Source: Peltaster fructicola | Lineage: Eukaryota; Ascomycota; Dothideomycetes | DNA: 64,000 nucleotides | Direction: 5' to 3' | Assembly: GCA_001592805.2 (NCBI GenBank) | Contig: CP051141.1 | Span: 744,001-808,000, forward strand | Shown here: positions 1 to 11,415 of the stretch, one piece after another | Layout of the letters: each line of letters starts with the position of its first letter | Numbering within the stretch: the stretch's first letter is position 1 | Notes under the pieces: model-generated | The model's input: only the letters and a program-made list of their open reading frames with translations | Told to the model about the DNA's origin: nothing | The model's database searches: none | Translations under genes and position numbers: made by a program

Positions 1-1048
1 AGTCCTTGACATTATCAATGGCCTCCTTTCTATTAGCGCCAGTGCCATCTAGCTTGTCTGCGCTTCTAGGGTGGACGCCATCGCAGGTGAGAATGCCTTC
101 GCTAAGCACTGGTTTGAGTGACCATTGCAGACAGCCGTCTAAGACCGTCCCGCCTCCCATATTACCAGCAGGATCGGGACATTGGTCTAGCGTTTCTGGG
201 AGTATGATGTTGCAGTCGTCGAGATCAATGGTAGAGTCGTCCTTATCTTGGGCTGTGGCACAAGATTGCGTCTGACTGACTGTGATATTGAGAAGATTCC
301 CTGGAGCGCTGTTCCAGATCTCCATCGTGCCTATACCAGTCACATTGGCGAGCTGGTCCTTATGTATGTTGCAGAACTCCTTGAGCTTCGTTTTGGCGTA
401 ATCCTTGTTAACGGATGCCATGTCGCCGGGAAATCCGCAGACGACAAGGTCGCTGTTCATCCTAGCAGGAGGAATATGTTTCAGCTCCTCTGGTGTGGCT
501 CCTATCTCTGAATGTGGTACTACCGACAGTGGAGGCAGCGTTGATGAGGTGCTGACAGTGCTAGATCTTGTGGAGGTAGTCATAGTTGTCATGGCTGGCG
601 TTGTAGGTGATGGTGTAATGTTCGGCGGTACATTTGGAGGTCCTACGCTTGGAACTCCTGGCACTCCTGGGATTGGCTTCGGTACTGCTAACCAGGCCAG
701 ACCTGCAGCGCCGCCAGCAGCAGCTGCAGCAAGGACAACAGCTACCACTGTCTCACCGGCCGAGTCGGTAGTCGTCAAGGTAGTTGCTGCTGTAAGGCTG
801 TTGTAACCAGACAGACTGGTGCCATGAAACGTCTGGCTTACTGTCAAGCTCCCAGAAGTCATGACAACGACAGAAGTGGCCACTGTATCGAGTGCAAGAC
901 CACAAGTCGAACTTGTACCGCTCGTCGAACATGGTACATTGATGGGACTAGGCGCCACACCAGATGCTGATGAGTCCGGTGCTGGGAGCGCGATGGTGAC
1001 CGACGCCAGGTGTATTATCATCGCAAGCCATGCTGCCTGCAGTCTCAT
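1..1048 (-). CDS. Secreted Ser/Thr-rich protein, C-terminus beyond window
   Basis: The frame is open from an ATG at 1048 to the window edge, giving about 349 residues without a stop. It starts with a hydrophobic signal peptide (MRLQAAWLAMIIHLASVTIA) followed by ALPAPDSSASG. Next come a short Cys-containing stretch (near residues 40-50), a small Ala/Gly-rich hydrophobic segment (about 103-122), a Pro-rich run and a Ser/Thr-rich linker rich in TSS/STS (about 145-175). After these is a better-ordered domain from about residue 180 with Cys in VVCGFPGD, FCNIHKD, SCATAQ, DDCN, QCPDPAG and DGCLQW. The spaced cysteines suggest a disulfide-bonded extracellular domain, and N-glycosylation sequons are present. 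I do not recognise the family; a cell-wall or effector-like secreted protein is the plain inference. It is divergent from the protease gene at 1931. Confidence 0.6.
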   Translation of the reverse strand, partial: MRLQAAWLAMIIHLASVTIALPAPDSSASGVAPSPINVPCSTSGTSSTCGLALDTVATSVVVMTSGSLTVSQTFHGTSLSGYNSLTAATTLTTTDSAGETVVAVVLAAAAAGGAAGLAWLAVPKPIPGVPGVPSVGPPNVPPNITPSPTTPAMTTMTTSTRSSTVSTSSTLPPLSVVPHSEIGATPEELKHIPPARMNSDLVVCGFPGDMASVNKDYAKTKLKEFCNIHKDQLANVTGIGTMEIWNSAPGNLLNITVSQTQSCATAQDKDDSTIDLDDCNIILPETLDQCPDPAGNMGGGTVLDGCLQWSLKPVLSEGILTCDGVHPRSADKLDGTGANRKEAIDNVKD

Positions 1049-1930
1049 GTTGCTAATTGGATCCCGCAGTATGCGGTAATTGTAAGTATATCCGGGTAAG
1101 TGGAGCCCTGGTGGTGAATGCTGCCCTGCGGACTAGTCAACACAATGTCGAGGCGAGTGTCGCTGCTTTTGTGCTCATAGCACTGCATGAGGAGCTATTC
1201 TGGTCAGCCATGAAGATCAACATGGCATCAGTACCATGCCACTTCAAGTTGTGATGGTATATTAATGGCAGTGTTGGAAAGAGGCGAGACTGAGGACGAC
1301 ATGTTGTCTCTACACACAACAGAATGTTCGATCCGTTACAGTTGGCTGCAGAGGAGAGGCGTGAACGTTGTGTGTACGCAAGCATCGTGCTTCGATTTGC
1401 TGTACTTGCTGCACTGGAGTGGCACAGACTTGTCTTCGATAGACGCCGCAGTATGTGCCTCATCGCTCGTTCGTATGCAAGCAATGGAGACGTTGAGATG
1501 GTTTCCAGTGCGGCTATGCTTGAAGGATGTGACGATCGGCAGCAATCGTCGGGATGTCCGTGAGCATCATCGACCACAATATGTCTCTGTGATAACGACT
1601 TGGACGAGATTGTTATTGGTCGAGGAGAAGGACCCATAGGAACGACTTGCCGCAATCGCTATACTTGAGATCGACTGCCTTTCGACGAATGACTGCTAAT
1701 GGCAACACTTTCGCTCCAAGTCTCTTATGTTGCCATGCTCTGCCTTTGCACACGTTGGAGTTCCGAGATAACAGCAACACAACAACCTCTGAGAGGATAT
1801 CCTAGCTTACGCTGTCATGTGTGATGATCTGTTGTGACCGAGTAGTCGTGTATATATCGTTGTTATCAGTCGAATTCCTAAGCAGTATGTCCGAACGAAG
1901 CCATCTGATTGCCACGCAGTAAGAGCAGAC
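1049..1930. promoter_or_regulatory. Divergent intergenic region with TATA-like element
   Basis: About 880 bp lie between two divergent genes for secreted proteins. A TATATAT run at 1851-1857 sits about 75 nt upstream of the protease ATG and is a plausible core promoter for it. The overlapping antisense frames here (for example 1137-1655 on the minus strand) have no recognisable domain or convincing splice context, so I regard the region as regulatory. Confidence 0.4.
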
Positions 1931-3021
1931 ATGAAAGCTGCCATTGTGTGCTTCTCCTTTATTGGTGCCACTACCGCTTGGGTACTAGATGACTCTTGCC
2001 AAAGATGGAATACGCAGCACGAGATCGAGCATGCCATGCAGGAGGCGATTGACATGGCCAGATATGCAAGGTGGCGAGCGGATGTCAGCACACCCGCCAG
2101 CCTCGATATCACGACTATTGCAAGCCAACTGATTGGCGACGACTGGCGAGATAACTTTGGAGGTCAGTCTTCCGCTGTGATGTCGCTGAGAGAGCTGATG
2201 AGGCCGCAGATAAGATACAGCGTATCCCTGCGACTTTAGGAACCTTCAATGGCAGATGGGATGTCAACAACGCCGCGAGGGACACCACTGTTGTCGTCAA
2301 ATGTGGGCGTGGTCACTTCGTGCAAATAAACGGAGCTGGTTGGCGCGATCCCCAGTTTCCAGGTACGAGGCTGTTTCTTGAGGAGCCGTGTAGTCAAACC
2401 AGAAGATTAGCACAGACGATCGATACCGATCTTGGTGATGTCGGGCAACCAGCCGGACCATTCAAGGAGTTCCTGCTTTGCGAGGCCATGCTCGATACAT
2501 CTCTGGTTGCACAGCCCACGTTTGGCAGCCGGTGGGCCTCAACGCTATGGACTGGTGACAGCTTTCAGAGGACGCAATCAATGGCTTATTCACAGACGCT
2601 GTTGCACGAAGCCATGCATGCCATCAGATGGCCGCAGGGTCGCGCAGATAGCAACGCTTGTAAGCCACGACAACGTAATGACAGCAGCACTGACTGACTA
2701 ACCCGCAGTGACCGGCAGTATCGGTGGCAGAGGTAACGCACCGGTCGACGAGGTATATGGGTGGTCTCGCATCCAGGCCCTGAGTGGTGATCAGAAAGCC
2801 CGGAACGCCGACGGGTATGCCATACTTTCCACAGGTAAATTCTTGCAATTCGACTTGCTCGGTGTGATGCTAACACAGAGGTAGTACTGTGGATGAAAGA
2901 TAATACAGTATCGAATGATGGGACCTTTGGTAGAAGACGTCGACGAAAGGACTGGCCTCTGTTGGACATGCCAAACGATCCACATCCACCTCGTGTTGAA
3001 CCCACACCGGTCAGTATCTGA
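1931..3021 (+). CDS. Secreted M35/aspzincin-like metalloprotease
   Basis: Four exons (1931-2162, 2210-2659, 2709-2834, 2879-3021) encode 316 residues; the three introns are 47, 49 and 44 nt, and the second carries a CTGACTAAC branch region. The N-terminus is a short signal peptide (MKAAIVCFSFIGATTA). The zinc motif HEAMH lies at residues 210-214. After the second splice comes PVDEVYGW, matching the aspzincin third-ligand Asp and the Tyr-Gly of deuterolysins, then NADGYAIL, like the NADSYAYF block at the C-terminus of M35 catalytic domains. The splices are supported because each restores this conserved order. The tail after the third intron is basic and proline-rich. The likely role is extracellular protein degradation. 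Similar proteins are often annotated as putative peptidase domain proteins; whether it is active is not shown by sequence. Confidence 0.8.
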
Positions 3022-3191
3022 CCTTGTGTCGGTGCTGCTGCTTGATTGAGCTTGCACCAAGATTTTGTATTTATGCGAAGTCGATGAGGTAAATCAGATC
3101 TGGATGGCGTTGGGTATGGATAGATCCACGAGCTTGGGAGACCACTCGCTATCTCCATATTGGCTAGGCTAAGAGCCTTTGTCTCACGCTT

Positions 3192-5245
3192 TCAGTCCAC
3201 CTGAACACACCCGTTACTCAAGTCTGGTCCCCACTGTACGCCGAAGGTAGCATTGCTGATAGCATCATTCAGCAAGCGTGGCAAGTGGTCTTGTCTTAAT
3301 TGGAATGCGCCTTGTGCAATTGAGCTTTCCAGCTTCTGGACCTCCAGTGCGTGCACGGCAGGCCCTCCTTTCTCGTCCGGCATGCGTGGTATCGGAGCCC
3401 TGTCAACCCGAATGCTATGTTCTCGAAAGGACCAACGACTTCCATCACGATAGATATGCCGAGGAGGCAGTGAGCCAGAGAACAGCACGATGGTGTCCAG
3501 ATTGTTGTTCTGCGAGGCATACCGATCGAAGATAGCCGTGGCGTTCGCAAGTACGAATTCGTCTTCGTACAATGGTGAAATTTGAGTCTCACCAGGAGTC
3601 GGGCTGCCAGGTCGTTCGTTGTAGATATCAAGAGGTTGCCGTACACATAGTTGTCTGAGCCGGGGCAGATCTCGTGCAAGGACTTCATGGTAACGAGGAT
3701 TCTATCATAGAGTCAGTCGATGCCTGAGCTGTCACATGTCCACACTGACTTGTAACGGAGCTGCTGGTATATCAATCGTTAGGTTTCGAAGCCTGACACA
3801 GACTTGCCCTATGTGTTTGATCAGCTCTTCCGAGAGCAACACTCGGTCGTCGCGCCTCGGATGCGTCCACTCGTAGCACTCGAATGTTTCGATTGTGTCC
3901 GCAAATCTGTTGATGAGCTCAGTCCCCACAGCAGCTGTGACGTTGACCAGAGAAACATGTCGCAATCCGCTGGGGATCATGAGCGTATCCCTCAATGTCT
4001 GAATGTCCAAACTGGTGGCGCAGCCTAGGACCACATCTTCTGGAGTCTTGCATGGCGCCGTGTAGGAGAGTCTGAGCAGGCGAACTGAAGCGGTGCTGAT
4101 AACGTGTAGAACAGTGCTACATGCGACAGACGCTTCTGACAGCTCAGAGAACAAAGAATAATGCTCTGGCGTGATTGTTTCGTTGCATAGGCAAAAGTTG
4201 GTGAGCGAGAGTCTTTTGAGCCGTAGGTCGGACTTCTGGACTGGCGAAGCGTCTTCTGCAAATAACCACCTCAAGGACTTCTTTGTTGTGGGACCGGCGT
4301 CGCGTTGATCGTACCGTGCGGAGACTGGTACCTGAGTGGAAGTGTGGTGCCAAACGCTTGGGTAGGCGAAGACCTGTAGGGAGGACAGCTGCGGACTACT
4401 CCTGACAAGTCGCCCGGCCAGCTGCCATAGATCAAATGCCGCGGCTACAATGCAAAGCTCCAGCTTCCGAAGGTGCGGTGATATCACTGTAAGTACCCGG
4501 ATCGAGTAGTGATTGCTAAGAGGCGTATATGTGTGTTTAAGCATGTCGTGTGTTGCATGGTTGTCTTCGACAAACACATTACAATTCTTCTGAAACTGCT
4601 GTAATGTTTGCGCAACCTCCAATGGCATGCAAGGCACCGCACTCCAGCTGTGGCTGTTAGCATGTGAACGTAGGAAACTTCCTTTAATGCACTCGCCGGA
4701 AAGAGCTTATGGGCTTTATGCTGAGCACAGTTATCAGAGCTTCGATGACTGTCCATGTTGGTTCAAGCTTACGTGCAGAGGCATTCCAAGTTGGTGAGAA
4801 GAACTGCCCTTCATCCCAAGGATTCCGGTCGGGGTTGATGTATGATGTTCGTCCTCGCTTCCTACGCCGCGGGAGATAGTGCCGCTCGGAATCATAGGCA
4901 TGCCATTCGCCTATATGAATGTGATGTACACGCTGGCGAAGGGCATCAGAAGTTTGATATCGTTGCAATACGTGTCTCGTTCGTTGTCGGAAGTTCTCGT
5001 TGATCACTAGAGGACCAAGTGTGTTGTCGAGTACAATCCGAGCTGTATGATTCCATTCTCGGCAGGTGAGCGTGGCAGATAACAGGGCGGGCTTGTCGAT
5101 GATCATGAGCTTGTGCTTGGTTAGCAGGTAGAACGTGATAATGATGAGCCCAGCTACGTGCCTCTTTGAATATTAGCAACCGTAGATCCTCGTTCAACCG
5201 ATGAACGGGTGAAGTGTCCGAAGGTGAAGGGCCCAAGGGACCCAT
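3192..5245 (-). CDS. F-box/LRR-like protein
   Basis: Four exons are proposed (5245-5162, 5115-4697, 4647-3750, 3701-3192), giving 636 residues. The N-terminus reads as an F-box: LNEDLRLLIFKE joined to KPALLSATLTCREWNHTARI. The rest is leucine-rich with repeated segments of the type LRKLELCIV, LSSLQVF, LRLKRLSLTNF, LRHVSLVNV, LRNLTIDI and LPRLRQLCV, as in fungal F-box/LRR proteins that recruit substrates to SCF ubiquitin ligases. The last intron (3749-3702) is a normal GT-AG intron with CTGACT. The first two splices only keep frame if GC donors are used (GAG|GCACGT at 5161 and CCG|GCGAGT at 4696). For the second, a GT donor with a later acceptor at TTGGAG is an alternative. An upstream in-frame ATG exists at 5329; I chose 5245 because the F-box follows closely. 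The substrate is unknown. Confidence 0.6.
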
Positions 5246-5642
5246 GATTTCATGTTGGTGGAAGAGGGAAGAAAGGTTGTGCGGAGCAAGTTGTTGGTAT
5301 GATGAACTGTGCCGCAGAGAGCATGTCATGCAGGTTCCTGCCAGGCATCTCGGTGGTGGCTAAGAGTGAAGCTGCACGCCAGGCGCAGTGAGCGCTAGGG
5401 AAGGTCATGCTTCGCCGGCACATCTGGCTGTCGAGGAGCGATCTCTTGATGCAGTTGTCCTTAACAGTCGCCAACGGCAGATGAAAGATGTATGATAGCG
5501 CGTTGGTGATGTCGTTGCCAGAAGCGGAATAGCACGGTATCGACTCGGAAAGCACCGCCAAGCTGCAGCGTAGGGAGCTTCAAGACTTCGCATAGCCAGC
5601 AGCAAGCAGCAAACACGAATAACATCACACGCCACAACAACC
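5246..5642. promoter_or_regulatory. Divergent promoter region, F-box gene / COX4
   Basis: About 400 bp between divergent starts. The stretch just before the COX4 ATG is AC/CAA-rich (caaacacgaataacatcacac region), as in many fungal leaders. I saw no clear TATA box and no gene. Confidence 0.3.
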
Positions 5643-6455
5643 ATGTTCGCCCGACGTGCTGTCTCGACACTCTCGCGGCGTGCCGTGGTCGCACGACCAA
5701 CATTCAACACTGCCGTCCGCAGCTTCTCGAGCTCTGTGCAAAAGCGTACGTCTTGCGCAAAACTTCACCTCAGCTCAATGGCACGACGAGCATGAACCTG
5801 GCCGCGATGACTGACTGCAATCTATAGGAGATGCCACGCCTAGCTCATCTGGAAAGTCTGTGAAGCCGTTCGAAGGTATGCGATCACCAACATGACATCC
5901 ATATGTACAGCACAGCTTCACTAACACCCAATGCTACAGAGGTCAGCTCAATGGACGATCTTATCCCAGAAGGTGCCCAGCCAGGTACCGTCCCTACCGA
6001 TCTCGAGCAGGCCACTGGTCTCGAGCGTCTCGAAATCCTCGGAAAGATGCAAGGCGTGGATATCTTCGATATGCGCCCACTGGATGCAAGCAGGAAGGGT
6101 ATGCTCGGGCAGCGCACCATAGCACAAGACAGGAAGCTGACAGGAGACAGGAACGCTCGACAACCCAATCGTCGTTAAGTCATTCGGTGACGAGCAATAC
6201 CTCGGTTGTACCGGATACCCAGCAGACAGCCACGTTGTTATTTGGCTCACATGCTCGCGAGACCGACCAGTGGAGCGATGCCCAGAGTGTGGATCGGTGT
6301 ACAAGATGGAATACGTTGGCCCAACAGACGACGGACATGGACACGGTCACGATCACGGTCACGGACATGACATCCACGACAGCTCAGACGGACACCACAA
6401 CTACGAGGGCGAGCCAAAGACCATTGCCGACTTTGTTCGACCAGAGTACAGATAG
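5643..6455 (+). CDS. COX4: Cytochrome c oxidase subunit 4 (Vb type)
   Basis: Four exons (5643-5745, 5828-5875, 5940-6098, 6151-6455) encode 204 residues. The Arg/Ser-rich start (MFARRAVSTLSRRAVVARP) is a mitochondrial targeting presequence. The mature part has the family signature GTVPTDLEQATGLERLEIL and the KMQGVDIFDMRPLDASRKGT segment. A zinc site follows with C123, H131, C147 and C150 (LGCTGYPADSH ... ERCPECGSVYKMEY). This nuclear-encoded subunit of respiratory complex IV sits on the matrix side. The C-terminus carries a Gly-His repeat tail (about residues 158-180), longer than in yeast, before EPKTIADFVRPEYR. All three splices restore the conserved sequence exactly, so the model is firm. 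Confidence 0.95.
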
Positions 6456-6879
6456 AAAGATGTGTATATACAGAGACAAGCGTTGAGGATGTACAATATG
6501 GAGGTCATATGTAACACATCTTCATCCAAGCCATGGCATTCATATTGGGTATCTTTCTATGGCTGAAGCTCGTCTGGCCAGTTGAGATGGTCGTCTTTGA
6601 GTCTGGATACACTCTATACTGGCGAGCATTCTCGCAGTGAACGTGGTCCATTTCATCCGTCGAGCGCACTTCGTTGCTGTACTGCCGATCCGCAACACTA
6701 TCGGCTATTTCGTGTTAGGACCATCCAGCGAGCTGCAGCTCTTCGAGCCCTGCTAATGAGGACTCCAAATAAGACCTCCCTGATGCATGCACTTATTGCT
6801 TACGACGTCAATCTCTCTGCAAGCCGAGCAGGATCTCCCTGCAGCGCTGTAGAGGCTGGCTTATCGACATTATCATTCC
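6456..6879. other. Convergent 3' intergenic region
   Basis: About 420 bp between the convergent stops of COX4 and CGI121. It presumably holds both 3' UTRs. The frame at 6582-6914 shows no family resemblance and I see no gene. Confidence 0.4.
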
Positions 6880-7474
6880 TCAAGACCCTTTCAAAGCCAT
6901 TGTTCCCAGGATGAATGCTTCGTCTTGCCAGCCAAGAGGTTTCACATCACCTTTCTTTGGACCTTCTAGACGATAGATCTTGCGGAGTCGTGCTTCATCA
7001 CGTATCTTCGACAGGTTCTCATCTGAACATGCCAGTAGTGTGCCTTCGACATGTGCAAGGAGATGTTCTTGGACCTGCTCAAAACTGGAGCCCACCTTGA
7101 TAGCTACAATATGCGTAGTAGTGTCTGAGATGCCGAAGCGGCGGAAGGACTCCGAGATCTGTGTAGGCATGAACATCTACTCCATATCACGTTAAGGTCA
7201 TGCTCACATTGTTGTTTGGCGAGAATGAGAAGACAATCTCGGAATGGACATTACGACTCCTGAGCCGAGCATGTTTCGAATCATTGATGGCCCGGAAGCA
7301 TGCAGCTAGTATTTGCTTGCGTGAGACAAGGACTGAGGCGTCGAGGAATGTGTACTCGAAATCAGTGTTGCCTTGAAGGAGCTGTTTACGAAGAAACTCT
7401 GCATTCCGAACGTCGTGGAAGAAGCCGATGGTGAGTTGCACGTCTGGGAAGTGCGAAAGACTCACTGCTTCCAT
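6880..7474 (-). CDS. CGI121: EKC/KEOPS complex subunit CGI121
   Basis: Two exons (7474-7208, 7158-6880) encode 181 residues. The intron is 49 nt (7207-7159) and its removal joins FSFSPNNN to ISESFRRFGISDTTTHIVAI, the characteristic CGI-121 block. The start MEAVSLSHFPDVQLTIGFF matches the usual family N-terminus; an upstream in-frame ATG at 7564 would add 30 unconserved residues. CGI121 binds the Bud32 kinase in the KEOPS complex, which makes the universal t6A37 tRNA modification and also affects telomeres and transcription. It is divergent from the Zn2Cys6 regulator, with about 320 bp between the starts. Confidence 0.9.
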
Positions 7475-7796
7475 GCTCGAGGTGGCGTGCTCAAACTGAG
7501 GTCTGCTCGAACGTGTTGAGGTATAGTGGTGGCCCTCTGAATTAGAGTTTCTAGCAAATTCCAATGCACAATCCCACGCATCTCTGCAAGAGCGGCGTCG
7601 ATTTGCATACTCGCACCCCTGGGATCACAAAAGCACGTTTCCTTCTCACTGTTACTTTGAGCTGCGTGAGACGGCAATTCAAGACAGCTCTTTGCCGTCG
7701 TCTTGAGCACACCTTGCTGAGTAATATCCTGCCGTTGCATGACGCAGTCCTGCTTCGTTCGGTACCCTCCGCTAGTCAGTTATTGCTTCTCGGAAC
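7475..7796. promoter_or_regulatory. Divergent promoter region, CGI121 / Zn2Cys6 regulator
   Basis: About 320 bp shared by two divergent genes. No distinct TATA box or binding-site repeat is visible and there is no gene. Confidence 0.3.
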
Positions 7797-10305
7797 ATGC
7801 CAGCCAGACGACACCGACAGCGTGAGGAAAGCAGCACGAGTCCACCAGGGAGCAGAAACGTTCGGCCTGATCGACCTCCTACTCGAGATTCATCAGCTTC
7901 GGCTGGATTAGATCACCTCATACCGCTGTCTGCCAGCAGCAAACGGACGCCTGTGGCATGCGATCGCTGCAAGGTAGGTTATTCCTCTCCTCGTGTACAC
8001 AGTAGGGTGCACGGATGTTTCGCGCCAAGTAACGGCTGGATGTCACTGCTTGCACTAGTCAATAACATTAAAGCTGACATGGCTGCCGTAGGAACGCAAG
8101 ATCAAATGTGACAAGTCCTCGGGTCGTTGTGGGCAATGCAAGGAGCACGATGTACCCTGTGAAGTCACAGACCGCAACACTGGCGAGCGACATAGGCGTG
8201 GCCAGCTCGAGGAATACATCGTAGCTTTGAATGAGAAGGAGGAAGAAAACCTCCGTCTTCGCAAGCAGATCCAAGAACTAGGCGTGCAACCAGTCTCTCA
8301 GGGCGACAATGAGACGACAGGCAACGAAAAGGAACCTGGGCAGGCCGCCAGCATTGCAGCCTTCAACAAATCTCGTGTTGGCCAGAACTATCTCGGTGCT
8401 GCTGGCCATCCCAACTTGAGCATGTTGCAGGGTAGCCAGATGACACTTTTCGGCCAGTCTTTCGACCTGAACAACTTCTTCGTACGATCTGACAAGAATG
8501 GCATGTTTGAGCTGTCGAAGGCTGAGTACAAGAGTCATGTCCTGGATCAGATGTCTGCTCGAAGACCGGCATTTCCTCCCCATCAGGAAGCCGTGAACCA
8601 GGCACAGCTATTTTTTCTCGGCGTTGCCTTCTTCACACCTGTCGTGCATCGTCCGGCGTTTTACGATATGATGAACAGGAAATATAACCAAGGACTTGAT
8701 CTGACCATCACAGAGAACGTAATTTTCCAGATGGTCATGTCAATATCCGAGTTCCAGATGGCGGTGAGGGCTCGAAATCAGATGGGCCATTTCGGCAAGA
8801 CTGCCAAAGAACGGCTGATATGGTGCCTGACACATGTCAATCAACTCTTGCACGATGAGGATTTGGCGGCGATGCAAGCACTCACTTTGATCTGCCTCGC
8901 TATGCGAAGCCTACAGCGACCAGGCCCAGCATGGTCTTTCTGCGATCAGGTATTGACCCGAGCTATGGAGCTTGGCATGCACCGGTCCCTCTCAGCGTGG
9001 AAGTGCGAGGAGCATCAGCGTACCGCTCAAGGCGAGCAGATGCGCCAACGAATATTTTGGACGCTCATGGTCTTGCACGTCAATATCAGTGGTAATCTAG
9101 GCTTGCCTATGCGCTTACGCTACGAGGACATCGATATCGAGTTCCCCGAATGTACACCAGATCACTTACCTGGCGAAAAGGATATAGGACTGTGCACATG
9201 GCGGTATGCTCCATACGGTTTCAAGTTGACTCAGATAATGCTGCAAGTGTACAGTACAGTCTGTACAGTCAAAATTCCGTTGGTGGACAACGATCGCAAC
9301 GCCTTCCAGCTTGAGAAGCAGCTCACTGATCTGGAGAACGCACTGCCTCCGGAGGTTCAGCAACCAGGAGATCCGACCGCATACATCGCTGGGCTCTATC
9401 TGAAGCTGGGTATATATGCAACCAGATTGATTGTGTGTCATCCTCGGCACTTGCGATCACACCCCTTCGAGAACTCTCCACATCACCTTAACATCTTGAT
9501 GAAGACGAGCAGGAGTATCCTTACGATTGCGGAAGAGCTGCGAGCGTTCCAAAGCCTCGACACCACGGTGTATTACACGATGGATTTTGTCTATGCAATT
9601 TTCGTTGCTCTGTTCGTAGCGTCGCAACAGCGTACGCAGATCATCGCTCTCGAAAGCATCAAAAAGGACATGCAACGATGGCGGACAGTGCTGCAAGACG
9701 TTGGCGACATGTTGGGTACTGGATTGGCGCTTCGGGATGCTATCCATAGGATCATCATCGGAGTCATGGACAAGATCAAAGAGGACAGCGAGAGGGACCT
9801 GGAAGCACGACAGGAGACAAGCATGTCTCCCACGGTGTCAATAGCGACAGGGCCTGGCGAAGTGCATAATCCTATGCAATTTTTAGGACCGTCCCAGCAA
9901 CACACCTATCCCATGCAATACCATGGTAGTCCTCAGACACAGCCGAATGGTGTCATTCAGCAAGCTGCATCATATCCACTACAACACAGCATGGCCCAGC
10001 AGCCTAGCATGCCGCGTACTCACCATCTGCAGCATGTACAGCATGCAGCTTATGACCTCGGCATGAGCCGGCACGAAGGAATGCCATCAGAGCACCATAG
10101 CACGATACCAACAGACTCAATGCTGCAGCCTTACGACGGTACCTATCATGGCGCTCAGATGTGGCACAACACTATGGATACAGCTGGCGCAGCAACCTAT
10201 GATGATCGAACGCTGCCGGTCGAGGCTCACCCAGATCATGCCATGCATCCGCAAGCGCAATTCGACCTACAACCGTGGCCTCAATACTACATCCCTCAAT
10301 CATGA
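7797..10305 (+). CDS. Zn2Cys6 fungal-specific transcription factor
   Basis: Two exons (7797-7973, 8092-10305) encode 796 residues. A 118-nt intron, long for this window, splits the zinc cluster: ACDRCK is at the end of exon 1, and ERKIKCDKSSGRCGQCKEHD plus VPC are at the start of exon 2. Together they give the binuclear cluster spacing C-x2-C-x6-C-x6-C-x2-C-x6-C. A short heptad-like region (YIVALNEKEEENLRLRKQI) follows and probably dimerises. The middle (about residues 190-560) resembles the fungal-specific transcription factor domain, with a motif of the type SFCDQVLTRAMELGMHRS. The C-terminus is rich in Gln, His, Met and Pro, as in activation regions. It is a nuclear DNA-binding regulator; the target pathway cannot be told. 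Exon 1 encodes 59 residues with a disordered Ser/Arg-rich start. Confidence 0.85.
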
Positions 10306-10674
10306 TCAAGCAGCTGATAGGGTGTCTTGGAGGTGGCTGATACTCAGCTCCATGCTCTCCTCAGAGATCACCTTGAGCGCTCTTAGAGCTACCAGTCGAC
10401 CGAGCACGGGGTGCAGATTAGCTCAATGCTACTCAGTTGATACGAACAACGATTATGATGACGAACGACATGCCGCGAGTTCAACATACCAACATGTTCA
10501 CTCGCTTTCGGATTACCAGTCTTGGAAAAGCAAGCTTGAGTGAAGACTTGGAAGATCACTACAAGACAATACACATACAAAAAAATAGATTTTACATCCG
10601 TTTCTTGTGGATTATGTGCACTCTACACCATTCGGTCGTGTCAAGAAGAGCATCTAGGTGATAATTGGCAACCC
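10306..10674. other. Convergent 3' intergenic region
   Basis: About 370 bp between convergent genes. It contains an A-rich run (acatacaaaaaaatag near 10570-10585) that could belong to a 3' end signal. No gene is seen. Confidence 0.35.
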
Positions 10675-11415
10675 TCACAATCCCTCTGTAAGCTCTGCTG
10701 CTGTGATGAGATGCACTCGCTGCGTGACAAGCTCCTTCTTGCCTCCTTCTCGGTTCCTGGCATTCACAGAATTCGTCAAGTCTTCGATGAGATAGGTGTC
10801 AAAGCCCGCTTCGACAGCATCAATCGCAGTATACTTGACGCAGAAGTCGAATGCAAGACCACATGTGTAGACACGCTTAATACCCGCGTGCTCAAGTGTG
10901 GCCTTCAAATCACTCATATCGACAGCAGGGTTGCGAAATGGTGGGCCAAATGCAGAGTATGACTCTACCCTACTGTCCTCACCTTTCTTGATGATCTGTG
11001 AGAACTTCGAAACGTCCAGCTCAGGTATTAGGTCAGCACCTTTCGTGCCTTGGATGCAATGATCTGGCCAGAGAGTGGTGGTCTGCTCTTCAGCACCATC
11101 TCCGGCAGCTTCAGGATTCTTGATGGTATGTGATGATGTGAATGGCTCTGCGTCCTGGTGCTGGCTGGCAAAGGAGCAATGGTCTGCCGGATGATGGTCT
11201 TGTGTCGCTATTTTGAGCTTGAATGGGAGCTCTAGCAGTCTGTTGATACCTGTAGCAAGCTCTCTGCCACCTTTGACGGCGAGTGCTCCATGCTGATTGA
11301 CGAGTTAGCAGCAGGCGTTCTGCTGGTCGGTGAAGCCTACGGGCTCGCAGAAGTCCTCCTGCATATCGACGACGATGAGAGCGGCATCATTTCCAAGCGA
11401 TTTGTGAGCCATCAT
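10675..11415 (-). CDS. PNC1: Nicotinamidase
   Basis: Two exons (11415-11341, 11292-10675) encode 230 residues. The 48-nt intron contains TGCTAAC. The protein has the isochorismatase-like fold signature: catalytic Asp17 in VVDMQEDF, Lys128 in IIKKGED, and Cys176 in GLAFDFCVKYTAID. The metal site is D57, H59 (QDHHPADH) and H103 (WPDHC). It hydrolyses nicotinamide to nicotinate for the NAD salvage pathway, and in yeast it relieves sirtuin inhibition. I chose the start MMAHKSLGND close to the first beta strand; upstream in-frame ATGs at 11454 and 11517 exist. The insertion before WPDHC is somewhat longer than in bacterial enzymes but normal for fungi. Confidence 0.92.

Noticed and set aside
1137-1655. 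172-codon minus-strand frame in the first intergenic region
   Set aside because: Overlaps several other frames, with no domain, signal peptide or plausible splice partners; composition looks like translated non-coding DNA.
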